Source: Sulfurimonas denitrificans DSM 1251 (lineage in GTDB: Bacteria > Campylobacterota > Campylobacteria > Campylobacterales > Sulfurimonadaceae). From it: DNA of 64,000 nucleotides. The stretch is taken from assembly GCF_000012965.1 (NCBI RefSeq), contig NC_007575.1, positions 2,108,001-2,172,000 of the forward strand. Direction: 5' to 3'. Position 1 is the stretch's first letter. Each line of letters starts with the position of its first letter. Made by a program: the position numbers and the translations under genes. Below the pieces are notes generated by a model. The model was not told the DNA's origin. It made no database searches and saw nothing but the letters and a program-made list of their open reading frames with translations. Shown here piece after piece: positions 18,291 through 27,869 of the stretch.

Positions 18291-19526
18291 GTGAAATTTA
18301 AAAAAGGTTATATTGCAATTATGAAAAGAGTAGGCAACTTTTATTTGATTCTAATTTTACTCTCCAATACGGCTCTTTATAGTAAGAGCGTTGAACTTCT
18401 ATCCAAAGAGAAACAAGAGCTTCTGCTTCAAGAGCAGAAGCGTTATGAATCAGAGCATGAGAAGCTAAAATATAACTGGATTGCACCACTAAATCTTAAT
18501 GCCTCTTATGGATACGACAAAAGTGCCAGTGACATGTACTCAGATTCAAAGAAGATTCAGGCATCTATCTCTCAGGATATTTTCCGCTCGGGCGGAATAA
18601 CTTACGCTATAAATTATGCAGATGCAAAAAAAAGAGCTGATGAGCTTGGTCTATATAAAGAGATATCCTCTCTTAATGAAGATTTTTTTCTATCTCTTTT
18701 GGGTTATAAAAAAAGCAACTATGAGCTAGAGCAAAGCACAAAAAAACTTGCAAATTATGATATTGAAATCTTTATAAAACGCCAACTCTACACTGCAGGA
18801 AAAGTTGATATTACCGAATTAAATAATGCTCTTATGAACAAAAGTGCTGAGCAAAAAAACTATGCTCTTCTTGAGGCAAACAGAGCTAAATATAGGTTAG
18901 AGGTCTCAAAAATAAGCGATATAGACCCGCAGAGTTATCAGCTATACTCTTTTGAATTAATCCAAGAGGATAACTATCTTAGAGATAATTTTGACCTTCA
19001 ATTTACCAACGCACAGAGCAAGAGTTACAAAGAACTATACAATATAACAAAGAGTAGTTATCTTCCCTCGCTTACAATTAGTGGCTCCACAGGCTACCAG
19101 AGCTATGACGCAAGAGAGAGTTTTATGAGATATGATGGTGGTTTTTATAGTGCTGGATTATCCTTGAATATACCTATTTCATACAATGCCAATGCAACTA
19201 AAGAGGAGGCAAAAGCGATATTTTTAAAATCCTCAGCTGAGCTTCAAGATAAAGAGCGTTCCCTTAGGGCCTCTTATGCACAATCAATTGAACTTATAAA
19301 GAGCTATAAAAGATATATTGAGATTACATCAAAAAATCTCTCTCTGTATGATGAGCTCATAGCCGTTATTGCGTCGGGTGTGGATATGGGTTACAAAACA
19401 GGATATGATTTACAAACACTAAAAAATTCTAAAGAGATAGAGCAATACAATATAAAAATAAATGAGATAAATATAGAGCTTGAGTTAGCAAAACTTCACT
19501 TTAGCACAAACAAGGAACATAGATGA
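18291..19526 (+). CDS. TolC-family outer-membrane efflux protein
   Basis: 411 residues with an N-terminal signal peptide (hydrophobic core NFYLILILLSNTALYS). Long amphipathic helical repeats follow, each half ending in beta-strand signatures (APLNLNASYGYDKSAS; LPSLTISGSTGYQSYD), the layout of the outer membrane efflux protein family. It is shorter than E. coli TolC. The GTG start at 18291 has AGG eight bases upstream; the ATG ten codons later has a poorer site but would give a neater signal peptide. It is the first gene of an exporter operon and overlaps the adaptor gene by four bases (ATGA). Confidence 0.88.
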   Translation: MKFKKGYIAIMKRVGNFYLILILLSNTALYSKSVELLSKEKQELLLQEQKRYESEHEKLKYNWIAPLNLNASYGYDKSASDMYSDSKKIQASISQDIFRSGGITYAINYADAKKRADELGLYKEISSLNEDFFLSLLGYKKSNYELEQSTKKLANYDIEIFIKRQLYTAGKVDITELNNALMNKSAEQKNYALLEANRAKYRLEVSKISDIDPQSYQLYSFELIQEDNYLRDNFDLQFTNAQSKSYKELYNITKSSYLPSLTISGSTGYQSYDARESFMRYDGGFYSAGLSLNIPISYNANATKEEAKAIFLKSSAELQDKERSLRASYAQSIELIKSYKRYIEITSKNLSLYDELIAVIASGVDMGYKTGYDLQTLKNSKEIEQYNIKINEINIELELAKLHFSTNKEHR

Positions 19527-20719
19527 TACCAACAAAAGAGGCTATTGAACTAACAGTAGCAAAAGGTGCTAAAAAATCTTCTAAAAAGTATATGTGGATA
19601 GCTACTGTTTTAGTTCTTGTTTTTGGCACTGCTGCCTACTATAAATTTTATAACTCAAAGAGTGCTCTCTCTTATTTAAGCGTTCCAGTAGAGCTAAAAG
19701 ACATAACAACAACTGTCTCAGCAACTGGGAATTTAGAGCCTACAAACAGCGTTGATGTTGGTATTGAAGTCTCAGGAACTATTCGTGAGGTTTTAGTTGA
19801 TTATAACACTCATGTAAAAGTCTCTCAAGTTATGGCAAAACTCGATACAACTCGTCTAAACTCTGCCGTTGAGAGCTCAAAAGCAGCACTCTCAAGATAC
19901 AGAGCAAATGTAGCTGAGGCAAAAGCAACTGTAGTCTATGCACAAGGCGAGTTTGAGAGAGTAGATAAGATGTATAGCGCAACAAATGGAAATTACCCAT
20001 CCGCAAGAGAGGTTGATGAGGCTAAAGCCAGTATGGACAGAGCAAAAGCTGCCTATGATGCCACAATAGCCCAAACCAAACAAGCCTCTGCCGAACTTGC
20101 TGCTAATGAGGATAATCTTCGCAAAGCAATTGTTCTCTCACCTATAGATGGCATTGTTTTGGAGAGAAAAGTTGAGCCAGGGCAAACTGTAGCAGCAACA
20201 ATGCAGACACCTATTTTATTTAAAATGGCAGAAGATTTGACAAAAATGAGAATCATTTTAAGTGTTGATGAGGCTGATATTGGCGATGTTAAAGAGTCTC
20301 AAAGTGTTGAATTTAGCGTTGCTGCTTATTCAGATAAAAAATTTAAAGGTACGATTACACAACTTCGCCTAAACTCAGAGATAATTAACGGGGTTGTAAC
20401 TTATGATGCAGTGGTTGATGTAAACAACCAAGACCTACTCCTTCGCCCTGGAATGACAGTATCTGCTTTGATAACTACTTCTATTTTAGAGGATGTTTTA
20501 ACTGTACCAAACGCAGCTCTTCGTTTTACGCCTCCTGAACAAAGCGATAGCCAAAAAAAGGCTAAAGAGGCTTTACAAACACTACATGTATGGATATTAA
20601 AAGATAATAAACCTCATGAAGTGGAGCTTAAAGTTGGAAAAAGTGATGGCTCATCAACGGTTGTTTTATCATCAGATTTAAAAGTTGGTGATAGTGTAAT
20701 TATTGGGATTAAAAAGTAA
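19523..20719 (+). CDS. MacA/HlyD-type periplasmic adaptor
   Basis: 398 residues: short cytoplasmic N terminus, one membrane segment (about 24-41), then a lipoyl-like half motif, a long coiled-coil hairpin (about 100-190) and the second lipoyl half (LSPIDGIVLERKVEPGQTVAATMQ), followed by beta-barrel and membrane-proximal domains. This is the MacA layout, bridging an inner-membrane ABC transporter to an outer-membrane channel. It overlaps the TolC-family gene before it by four bases and abuts the ATPase gene after it (one shared base). Substrate unknown; MacAB-type pumps export macrolides, peptides or lipids. Confidence 0.9.
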   Translation: MIPTKEAIELTVAKGAKKSSKKYMWIATVLVLVFGTAAYYKFYNSKSALSYLSVPVELKDITTTVSATGNLEPTNSVDVGIEVSGTIREVLVDYNTHVKVSQVMAKLDTTRLNSAVESSKAALSRYRANVAEAKATVVYAQGEFERVDKMYSATNGNYPSAREVDEAKASMDRAKAAYDATIAQTKQASAELAANEDNLRKAIVLSPIDGIVLERKVEPGQTVAATMQTPILFKMAEDLTKMRIILSVDEADIGDVKESQSVEFSVAAYSDKKFKGTITQLRLNSEIINGVVTYDAVVDVNNQDLLLRPGMTVSALITTSILEDVLTVPNAALRFTPPEQSDSQKKAKEALQTLHVWILKDNKPHEVELKVGKSDGSSTVVLSSDLKVGDSVIIGIKK

Positions 20720-21429
20720 TGACACTAGATGAGAAAGAAGCCGTTATCTCTCTTCATAAAGTGGTAAAATCTTATGGCAGCGCAGAAGCTACAACTTACG
20801 CTCTTCGTGGTGTAAATCTTGAGATTAAACGTGGTGAATTTGTTGCAATAATGGGTCCTAGCGGTTCAGGAAAATCTACGGCTATGAATATCATAGGATG
20901 CTTAGATACTCTAAGCAGTGGCGACTATCTATTTGGTGGTGTAGATATCCAAAAGCTCTCTCTTGACCAAAGAACCCTCCTTCGCCGCAATTACATCGGT
21001 TTTATATTTCAAGGATTCAATCTCTTGGGCAAAACAACTGCTATTGAAAATGTTGAACTGCCTCTTTTATATCGAGGTTTTCCAGCACGCCAAAGATCAG
21101 AAATGGCAATGAATGCACTTCGCAGCGTTGGTCTTGAGCAAGTGGCACATCACACACCAGCAGAACTCTCAGGCGGACAACAACAAAGAGTTGCTATTGC
21201 AAGAGCCATAGTTACAGACCCTTTTATTTTACTAGCAGATGAGCCTACTGGGAATTTAGACACTGCAAAAAGCAGAGAGATTATGGAGCTGCTTAGCTCA
21301 TTTAACAAAGAAAAAGGATTAACTATTGTCATGGTAACGCATGAGAATGAGATGGCATCTTACGCTTCTAGAATTATCCGTTTTCGTGATGGAAAGATTG
21401 ATGATACACTACATGTAGAGAAAGCTTGA
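20719..21429 (+). CDS. MacB/LolD-type ABC transporter ATPase
   Basis: 236 residues with Walker A GPSGSGKST, Q-loop in GFIFQGFNLL, signature LSGGQQQRVAIARA and Walker B ILLADEPTGNLD. These belong to the MacB/LolD/FtsE group of ABC ATPases. In E. coli MacB the ATPase is fused to the permease; here the two are separate genes overlapping by four bases, as in YknYZ-type systems. It energises the exporter formed with its three neighbours. Confidence 0.94.
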   Translation: MTLDEKEAVISLHKVVKSYGSAEATTYALRGVNLEIKRGEFVAIMGPSGSGKSTAMNIIGCLDTLSSGDYLFGGVDIQKLSLDQRTLLRRNYIGFIFQGFNLLGKTTAIENVELPLLYRGFPARQRSEMAMNALRSVGLEQVAHHTPAELSGGQQQRVAIARAIVTDPFILLADEPTGNLDTAKSREIMELLSSFNKEKGLTIVMVTHENEMASYASRIIRFRDGKIDDTLHVEKA

Positions 21430-22640
21430 TGATACAAAACGCTTTTTTTCTAGCATTTAGAGAGATTCGCAGAAGTGCTATGAGATCTATTCTCACAACA
21501 TTAGGTATTGTAATAGGGATAGCATCAGTTATCGCTATGGTTATGCTAGGAGATGCAACAACTGCATTTATAACTCAAAACATATCAAAACTTGGCACAA
21601 ATATGCTTATGGTTATCCCTGGGCAAGAGCGCAAAGGACCACCAAGCAGTTCTCTTATGGCAAAAAAATTTACCCATAGTGATATAGAAGCTATAAAAAA
21701 AGAGATTGCAAATCTAAGAGGTGCGGCACCTGTTGGTTCAACTATGATACGCGCTGTTTATGGGAATCAAAACTATTCAACAACCATAGAGGGGAGCAAT
21801 AACGACTATTTTATTGTCAAAGATTGGGTTTTTGCATCTGGCAGAAATTTCAACGAAACAGAACTCCGTAGCGGAAAAGCGGTTTGTGTAATAGGAGAGA
21901 GTGTTAAAAAAGAGCTTTATGGTGACCTTGACCCAATAGGAACATCTATGCGGCTGGAGAATTTTTCTTGTGAAGTTATCGGTCTTTTGGAGTCCAAGGG
22001 GGCTGCGATGTTTGGAATGGATCAAGATGATATAATTGTTGCTCCAATTAGAATGTTTCAACGCCGCATCAGCGGAAATCAGGATATATCAAGAATCATG
22101 CTCTCAGCTAATAGCTCAGAAAATATCGAGGATGTTAAAGCTTCAACTATTATGCTTATGCAAGAGCGTCGCCGCATCGGTTTAAACCAAGATAATGATT
22201 TTTTTGTACATGATATGCGAGAGATGGTTCAAACTCTCTCATCTACAACCAAAATGCTTACTATTTTACTCGGCGCTGTCGCTGCTATTAGCCTCTTGGT
22301 TGGAGGAATAGGAATTATGAACATTATGCTTGTCTCAGTTACAGAGCGAACTCGTGAAATAGGCATCCGACTAGCCATCGGTGCCCTTGAGAGAGAAGTT
22401 TTACTTCAGTTTTTAGTAGAGGCTGTAGTTCTCTCCTCACTTGGTGGAGTTATTGGGATAGTTTTGGGCATTAGTGTAGGTGTTGGAGCTACAATCTTTT
22501 TTGATCTTCCTCTCATTGTTAATACCTACATTATCATTATTGCCTTTTTGTTCTCTACATGTGTGGGAGTTGTTTTTGGTTACTTTCCTGCGCAAAAAGC
22601 AGCTCGATTAAACCCAATTGATGCACTCAGACATGAATAA
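21426..22640 (+). CDS. MacB-type ABC transporter permease
   Basis: 404 residues with the MacB permease topology: one N-terminal membrane helix (RSAMRSILTTLGIVIGIASVIAMV region), a large periplasmic domain (about 45-275), and three C-terminal membrane helices including GGIGIMNIMLVSVTERTREIGIRLAIGA, the FtsX/MacB signature. The protein ends at PAQKAARLNPIDALRHE, the classical end of the family. It is the last gene of the four-gene exporter operon. Confidence 0.94.
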   Translation: MMIQNAFFLAFREIRRSAMRSILTTLGIVIGIASVIAMVMLGDATTAFITQNISKLGTNMLMVIPGQERKGPPSSSLMAKKFTHSDIEAIKKEIANLRGAAPVGSTMIRAVYGNQNYSTTIEGSNNDYFIVKDWVFASGRNFNETELRSGKAVCVIGESVKKELYGDLDPIGTSMRLENFSCEVIGLLESKGAAMFGMDQDDIIVAPIRMFQRRISGNQDISRIMLSANSSENIEDVKASTIMLMQERRRIGLNQDNDFFVHDMREMVQTLSSTTKMLTILLGAVAAISLLVGGIGIMNIMLVSVTERTREIGIRLAIGALEREVLLQFLVEAVVLSSLGGVIGIVLGISVGVGATIFFDLPLIVNTYIIIIAFLFSTCVGVVFGYFPAQKAARLNPIDALRHE

Positions 22641-22767
22641 AAGTATAAAAAAGTCAGATTTTTAAACAAAAATATAGAAATAGTTTTATTTTAGCTTGGC
22701 TTTAACTTAATTTTAATTATTTTTAAGCTAATATTCTGCACTAAATTTTTATGAGAAGGACTCATGC

Positions 22768-23028
22768 ATGGCAAATCACAAGTCATCAATTAAGAGAATT
22801 CGCCAAACTATCGTTCGTAGCGAACGTAATCGTTTTTATAGAACTCGTCTTAAAAACATTGTAAAAGATGTTCGTTCTGCAATAACCGCAGGTAACAAAG
22901 AAGAAGCAGCCTCAGCAATGGGCGTAGCAAACAAACAAATTCAAAAATTTGTAAGCAAGGGTGTCTTGAAAAAAGAGACTGCTGCAAGAAAAATTAGCCG
23001 TCTGCACAGAGCTGTAAACGCTATATAA
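22768..23028 (+). CDS. rpsT: 30S ribosomal protein S20
   Basis: 86 residues, highly basic, with the S20 start [14 protein letters not shown] and end ISRLHRAVN. It binds 16S rRNA early in small-subunit assembly. The ATG follows AGAAGGA. It is 14 bases upstream of prfA, the usual epsilonproteobacterial pairing. Confidence 0.97.
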   Translation: MANHKSSIKRIRQTIVRSERNRFYRTRLKNIVKDVRSAITAGNKEEAASAMGVANKQIQKFVSKGVLKKETAARKISRLHRAVNAI

Positions 23029-23042
23029 GGTTAACAGCATAA

Positions 23043-24110
23043 ATGTTAGCCGATAAACTTACTCCGTTTATCAATCGTTATAATGAACTTGGCGAAATGC
23101 TAAGTTCACCCGACATAACTTCCGATATCAAAAGAATGACCACCCTCTCAAAAGAGAGATCCTCCCTTGAAAAAATCGTTGAAAAAGCACAAGAGTACAA
23201 ATCTGTAATTTCTCAGATTAACGATACAAAAGAGATGCTTTATGATGCAGAGATGGCAGAGATGGCAAAAGAGGAACTCAAAGAGCTTGAGATACAAATC
23301 CCTATTTTAGAAAACGATATAAAACTTCTTCTTCTTCCAAAAGACCCAAATGACGATAGAAATATCATCGTTGAGCTTCGTGCTGGTGCTGGTGGAGATG
23401 AAGCAGCTATATTTGTTGGAAATCTTTTTGAAGCGTACACTCGTTATGCTGATTTAAAAGATTGGAAAGTTGAGATTTTGAGTTCTTCACCTTCTGATGC
23501 AGGTGGATACAAAGAGATTATTGCTCTTATTCGAGGGGAACAAGTTTATAGCAGATTGAAATATGAAGGTGGAACTCATAGAGTTCAGCGTGTTCCAGCA
23601 ACTGAATCACAAGGACGTGTACACACCTCAGCAATTACTGTTGCAGTTATGCCTGAAGTTGATGACGTTGAGATACAGATAAATGAAAATGATTTAAAGA
23701 TTGACGTTATGCGTTCATCTGGTTGTGGTGGGCAAAGTGTCAACACTACAGACTCTGCCGTTAGGATTACCCACTTGCCAACAGGTTTGGTAGTGACAAA
23801 TCAAGACCAAAAATCACAACACAAAAATAAAGAAAAAGCTATGAAAGTCTTAAAAGCAAGACTTTATGATTTAGAGATGCAAGAAGCTATCGCAAAAGAT
23901 AGCGCAAACCGCTCAGCTCAAGTCGGAACTGGCGATAGAAGTGGACGTATTAGAACATATAACTATCCGCAAAACCGCATGAGTGATCATAGAATTACAC
24001 TAACACTATATAGATTGGCAGAAATTATGCAAGGCGGACTCATGGATGAGATTATTGAGCCGTTAATAGCTGACCACCAATCAAAAATAGTTGAAGCAGC
24101 TGGACTCTAA
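23043..24110 (+). CDS. prfA: Peptide chain release factor 1
   Basis: 355 residues. The peptidyl-hydrolysis motif GGQ lies in [17 protein letters not shown], and the codon-recognition tripeptide PAT in [18 protein letters not shown] marks it as RF1 (UAA/UAG) rather than RF2. Both positions match E. coli RF1 in context. The stop overlaps the stop of convergent dapF by four bases, so there is no room for a terminator between them. Confidence 0.97.
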
Positions 24111-24880
24111 AGGGAGTCTATCTCTGCGCTAAAGATGCTTCTTACTCTACCTCTAAAAGTAATCGTTCTATCGTTTACTCCAAGATATAGGGTCTCGCCG
24201 CTAGTTGGATAGACTTCTATATCATTACCAACCACTTTTTCGCTATACGCTCTGTAAAAACACGCAGCCATACCAGTTCCACAAGCCAAAGTCTCATCTT
24301 CAACGCCACGCTCATAAGTTCTAACTCTTAAGTTTTTACCTTCTATAAAAGCTATATTTACATTCGCATTATATTTATCTCTAAGCTCTCTTGCTTCAGC
24401 AATATCGAACTTTGTTATATCTTTTGTAAAATAAACTAAATGAGGAACTCCAGTATCAAGAAGCCACCATGATTTGCCATTTTCTAAAATCTCTTTATCT
24501 ATAATCTTTGGAGGAGTTAGTTCACTCAAAACCATATCTCCATCAACCACAGCTCCTATAATCCCAGCACCTGTTAAAAATTTCATTACATTTTGTGCCA
24601 ACTCATTTACATAAGCATAGTGTGCACAAGCTCTTGAACCATTTCCACACATATTGGCTTCACTTCCATCAGAGTTGTAAAATTGCCACTCAAAATCAAT
24701 CTTTGATTTATCTCCTCCAATCTCATTTTTACTCTTAGGAAGAAGCACGATAAGTCCATCTGCTCCTATGCCATTTTGTCTATGACATAGTTTTTTTGCA
24801 AGAAGGCTTCTATCTTTTTTAACAAATGTATGAAAAATTACAAAATCATTTCCGTTTGCACTATATTTTGTTACTCTCAT
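24107..24880 (-). CDS. dapF: Diaminopimelate epimerase
   Basis: 257 residues with both catalytic cysteines in their motifs: [14 protein letters not shown] (near residue 77) and [12 protein letters not shown] (near 198). It converts LL- to meso-diaminopimelate for lysine and peptidoglycan. The N terminus [12 protein letters not shown] is typical. It is the last gene of the speE-coaE-dapF operon, overlapping coaE by four bases. Confidence 0.96.
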
Positions 24881-25479
24881 TTTTTCTCCAAATATTTAGC
24901 TTTTATCTTCTCTACAAACTCTTCGCACTCACGTTGAAGATGTTTCAAGTCCCCAGAGTTGTCAATCACCCAAGTTGCTCTTTTTTTCTTCTCTTCTATA
25001 TCCATTTGGGACTCTATACGTCTGAGTGATTCTTCTCTTGAGAAACCATTTCTTTTTATAAATCTCTCTAGCTGAAGCTCTTTTGGAACATATACAACAA
25101 CACTCTCTTTTATATCATAAGCACCACTCTCAAAAAAAAGCGGAATATCTATGAGATATGGAAACATAAAACTATCCTGCTTTATACTTCTTTGCTCTAT
25201 CTCTGCCCTTATTTTAGGGTGTAAAAAACTCTCTAACTTTTTTTTTGCAATATTATCTGAGAAAATCAAAGTTCCAAGTTTAGAGCGGTTTACACTCACA
25301 CCATCAACAAACTCATCGCCAAAATTTTCCCTAACCCACAGAGATGAAGCATCAAGTATATCATGCGAAATTGCGTCTGCGTCTATAACTCTCATGCCAT
25401 TTAGTGACAAAAGTGAAGCAACTGTGCTCTTTCCAGTAGCAATTCCTCCACTAAGAGCTATAGCATATTTAAATGCCAT
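24877..25479 (-). CDS. coaE: Dephospho-CoA kinase
   Basis: 200 residues with the P-loop SGGIATGKSTV and the family segments VIDADAISH and YLIDIPLFFESG. It performs the last step of coenzyme A synthesis, phosphorylating the 3' hydroxyl of dephospho-CoA. It overlaps dapF by four bases and the upstream speE-like gene by one, indicating translational coupling. Confidence 0.95.
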   Translation of the reverse strand: MAFKYAIALSGGIATGKSTVASLLSLNGMRVIDADAISHDILDASSLWVRENFGDEFVDGVSVNRSKLGTLIFSDNIAKKKLESFLHPKIRAEIEQRSIKQDSFMFPYLIDIPLFFESGAYDIKESVVVYVPKELQLERFIKRNGFSREESLRRIESQMDIEEKKKRATWVIDNSGDLKHLQRECEEFVEKIKAKYLEKK

Positions 25480-26024
25480 TAGTTTTTAATGATTCCCAAG
25501 TACTCTTTGCGAATGTAATTCCCCATAGCAAAAGAGGCTACATGAACATCACAGTTATAGTACTTAAGTCCATCAATCATATCTGCACGTTGCAAAATCA
25601 AATCTGCTGTTGGATGGTACTCTTTAGAAGCCAAAAGTGCTGTATTTGAGCCTCCTATACTGTATGGCATTATGATTTTAAAATATTTCCCGAGTATTTT
25701 CATTAAGCTCTTGTTTGCCTCAACGTTATCTAAAGATGGATGAGTAGTCACAAACTGAGCATCTTTTCTTAAAACTCTGTTTACATGTGAAAAAAATGCT
25801 TCATCGGGACTCATTTCTGAGATAACTACATCAAAACTAGCATCATTTAAAGAGCTTATTTCACCAAGTGAACAGTTTATTACTTTTAAGTTTGCCTCTT
25901 TATGTCTTGCAACTTCAGCACTAAGCGACTCTGGCTTATCGCTTATAATTAAAATATCTTTCGCCTCTTTAGAGGTACACAAAGGTACATGTACCATCAT
26001 TTCATTGTAAATAAAATCTTTCAT
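25479..26024 (-). CDS. speE: Short spermidine synthase-like protein
   Basis: 181 residues. The Rossmann core and the C terminus (GLKYYNCDVHVASFAMG) resemble the Helicobacter pylori SpeE C-terminal half, as does the start region MVHVPLCTSKEAKDILII. About 75 residues of the N-terminal beta domain that helps bind substrate in ordinary SpeE are missing. The upstream 159 bases have stops in the relevant frame, so the gene really begins here. It may be a reduced aminopropyltransferase or a methyltransferase-fold relative; activity is uncertain. First gene of an operon with coaE and dapF. Confidence 0.7.
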   Translation of the reverse strand: MKDFIYNEMMVHVPLCTSKEAKDILIISDKPESLSAEVARHKEANLKVINCSLGEISSLNDASFDVVISEMSPDEAFFSHVNRVLRKDAQFVTTHPSLDNVEANKSLMKILGKYFKIIMPYSIGGSNTALLASKEYHPTADLILQRADMIDGLKYYNCDVHVASFAMGNYIRKEYLGIIKN

Positions 26025-26150
26025 TCTTATAATTTCCTAAGTTGTTTTATGCGATTCTAACATATTAGAATTAAAATCTCTAATTTAACTTTGCTATCAC
26101 ATTTTTTCTCTATGCTAAAAATAAGCTATAGGTAAGTCTAAAAATGATAA

Positions 26151-26156
26151 TATAAT
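26151..26156 (+). promoter_or_regulatory. -10 element of the FccB-like gene
   Basis: TATAAT, 27 bases before the ATG, followed by AAAGGGA as ribosome binding site. Confidence 0.5.
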
Positions 26157-26183
26157 CACAATTTTCAAATCAAAGGGATTCTC

Positions 26184-27509
26184 ATGGCTATATCAAGAAG
26201 AGATGTTCTAGCACTATCAAGCTTAGCGGTTGCATCTACGGCTCTTAATGCGAGTACGCAAAAAACAGATAAAAAAAATAGCTCTAAAACAGAGTATAAA
26301 GCGGCTCTGCCTGAGACAAAAAACTCAAGAGTTGTAGTAGTTGGTGGTGGATGGTCTGGTCTTTGTATAGCAAAATATACAAAAGTTTTCGCACCAAATG
26401 CTGATGTTATATTAGTTGAACAGAGACATGAATTTATCTCTTGTCCTGTTAGTAATTTATGGGTTGTTGATAAAGTAAAACTTGAATATTTAACTCACGA
26501 TTATCTCAAAGCAGCACGAAAAAATAACTATACCTATTTCCATGCAACAGCGATTGATTTAGATAAAGAAAATCAGATACTAAAAACAAGTGAAGGAGAT
26601 ATCAAATATGACTATTTGGTATTTGCACCAGGTATTGAGTATGACTACTCTCGTTGGACAAAAGACATAGCTTTTGAAAATAGATTAAGACAAGAGTACC
26701 CAGCTGGATTTATTCCAGGCTCAGAGCATATGACACTTAAGAGTAAAGTTCTAAACTTTAAGGGTGGCAACTTTATACTAACAGTTCCTGCTGGAAACTA
26801 CAGATGCCTTCCAGCTCCATATGAAAGAGCATGCGTTATAGCGGACTACTTTAAACAAAAAAAGCTTGATGCAAAAGTAGTGATTCTTGATGCAAATAAT
26901 GCCATAACAATAAAAGAAAAAGGTTTCCAGTCAGCATTTAAAGAGCTTTATGCTGATTATATTGAGTATGTGCCAAATGGCATAATTACAAAAATAGATT
27001 TAGATAAAAAAGTTGTTTACACTGAGTTTGATGAGTATGCGTTTGAAGATGCTGCATTTTATCCTCAAGTTAGAGGTGCTAAGATTTTAGAGAGAGTCGG
27101 GCTTGCTAAAGACGCTAAGAACAAACAAGAAGCGCATATAAACCAACTAACTTATGAAGCACTTGATGCTAAAAATGTCTATATTGCAGGCGATTCTCGC
27201 CCCATGGGCTTTTCAAAGTCTGGAAACACTGCAAATTCAGAGGGAAAATATGTAGCCTCTTTAATAGCACAAAAGATTAACAAAACAGCAAAAATAAAAT
27301 GGGAATCACCAACTACCACATGTTTTTCTGCTGTCTCAATAGCTCCAGAAAAAGCAATCTATATCTATACACAATACGCTTACGATAAAAACAGAGTATT
27401 TAGTTTTACAGATACCATAAGTGGTGAAGATTGGAAAGAACATGGCAAACAAAATGCTGACTCCCTCTATAACTGGGCAGACGCAATGTATGATGATATG
27501 TTTAACTAA
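26184..27509 (+). CDS. FccB/SoxF-like sulfide dehydrogenase flavoprotein
   Basis: 441 residues. A twin-arginine signal (SRRDVLALSS, residues 4-13) sends it folded to the periplasm. The FAD-binding GGGWSGL motif starts near residue 54. Three family cysteine sites are present: CPVSN at 87-91 (the covalent-FAD cysteine in flavocytochrome c), CLPAPYERAC near 213 and TTCFSA near 378, which correspond to the redox-active pair. The likely role is oxidation of sulfide or a polysulfide, passing electrons to a c-type cytochrome. No haem subunit (FccA) is next to it. It has its own promoter and a terminator hairpin. Confidence 0.88.
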   Translation: MAISRRDVLALSSLAVASTALNASTQKTDKKNSSKTEYKAALPETKNSRVVVVGGGWSGLCIAKYTKVFAPNADVILVEQRHEFISCPVSNLWVVDKVKLEYLTHDYLKAARKNNYTYFHATAIDLDKENQILKTSEGDIKYDYLVFAPGIEYDYSRWTKDIAFENRLRQEYPAGFIPGSEHMTLKSKVLNFKGGNFILTVPAGNYRCLPAPYERACVIADYFKQKKLDAKVVILDANNAITIKEKGFQSAFKELYADYIEYVPNGIITKIDLDKKVVYTEFDEYAFEDAAFYPQVRGAKILERVGLAKDAKNKQEAHINQLTYEALDAKNVYIAGDSRPMGFSKSGNTANSEGKYVASLIAQKINKTAKIKWESPTTTCFSAVSIAPEKAIYIYTQYAYDKNRVFSFTDTISGEDWKEHGKQNADSLYNWADAMYDDMFN

Positions 27510-27526
27510 CACTTGTAGCTCTTATA

Positions 27527-27550
27527 AAAGAGATGTTTTTTCATCTCTTT
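27527..27550 (+). terminator. Hairpin after the FccB-like gene
   Basis: AAAGAGATG and CATCTCTTT form a 9-bp stem around a T6 loop, 18 bases after the stop. The trailing T-run is weak. Confidence 0.55.
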
Positions 27551-27581
27551 GTCTATTCTCTTTTGATAAACCAATCTCTGA

Positions 27582-27587
27582 TATAAT
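27582..27587 (+). promoter_or_regulatory. -10 element of the DUF2892 gene
   Basis: TATAAT in a TGATATAATCC context, 38 bases before the ATG. Confidence 0.45.
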
Positions 27588-27625
27588 CCTCGCTCTAAAA
27601 TAAAAATATATAAAATGGAGTTAAA

Positions 27626-27808
27626 ATGAATTTTGACAAAATTAGAAAAAACTGCAGAGTTATAAGAATAGTCCTTGGTCTTGCACTTATTGCTACTGGT
27701 TTTATTACGGGTAATGCTTGGTTTTACCTTGGCGTTCTTCCTTTAGTAGCTGGGATAGCGAACTTTTGTCCTCTTTGTATTATCACTAAAAAGTGTTCTA
27801 TAGAATAA
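27626..27808 (+). CDS. Small DUF2892-family membrane protein
   Basis: 60 residues with two hydrophobic segments (about 15-30 and 32-46) and a C-terminal FCPLCIITKKC. This is the DUF2892/YgaP membrane-anchor pattern, which elsewhere is fused to rhodanese domains. Here it stands alone. The three cysteines at the C terminus would face one side of the inner membrane. A link to sulfur chemistry is suggested only by family and by the flavoprotein gene upstream. Confidence 0.8.
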   Translation: MNFDKIRKNCRVIRIVLGLALIATGFITGNAWFYLGVLPLVAGIANFCPLCIITKKCSIE

Positions 27809-27836
27809 ATTAACTCTCGCTTTAACTCTCATTAGA

Positions 27837-27842
27837 TATAAT
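27837..27842 (+). promoter_or_regulatory. -10 element of purM
   Basis: TATAAT in AGATATAATTTCG, 27 bases before the purM ATG. Confidence 0.5.
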
Positions 27843-27869
27843 TTCGCACTTTAAATATGGGAGCCATAC

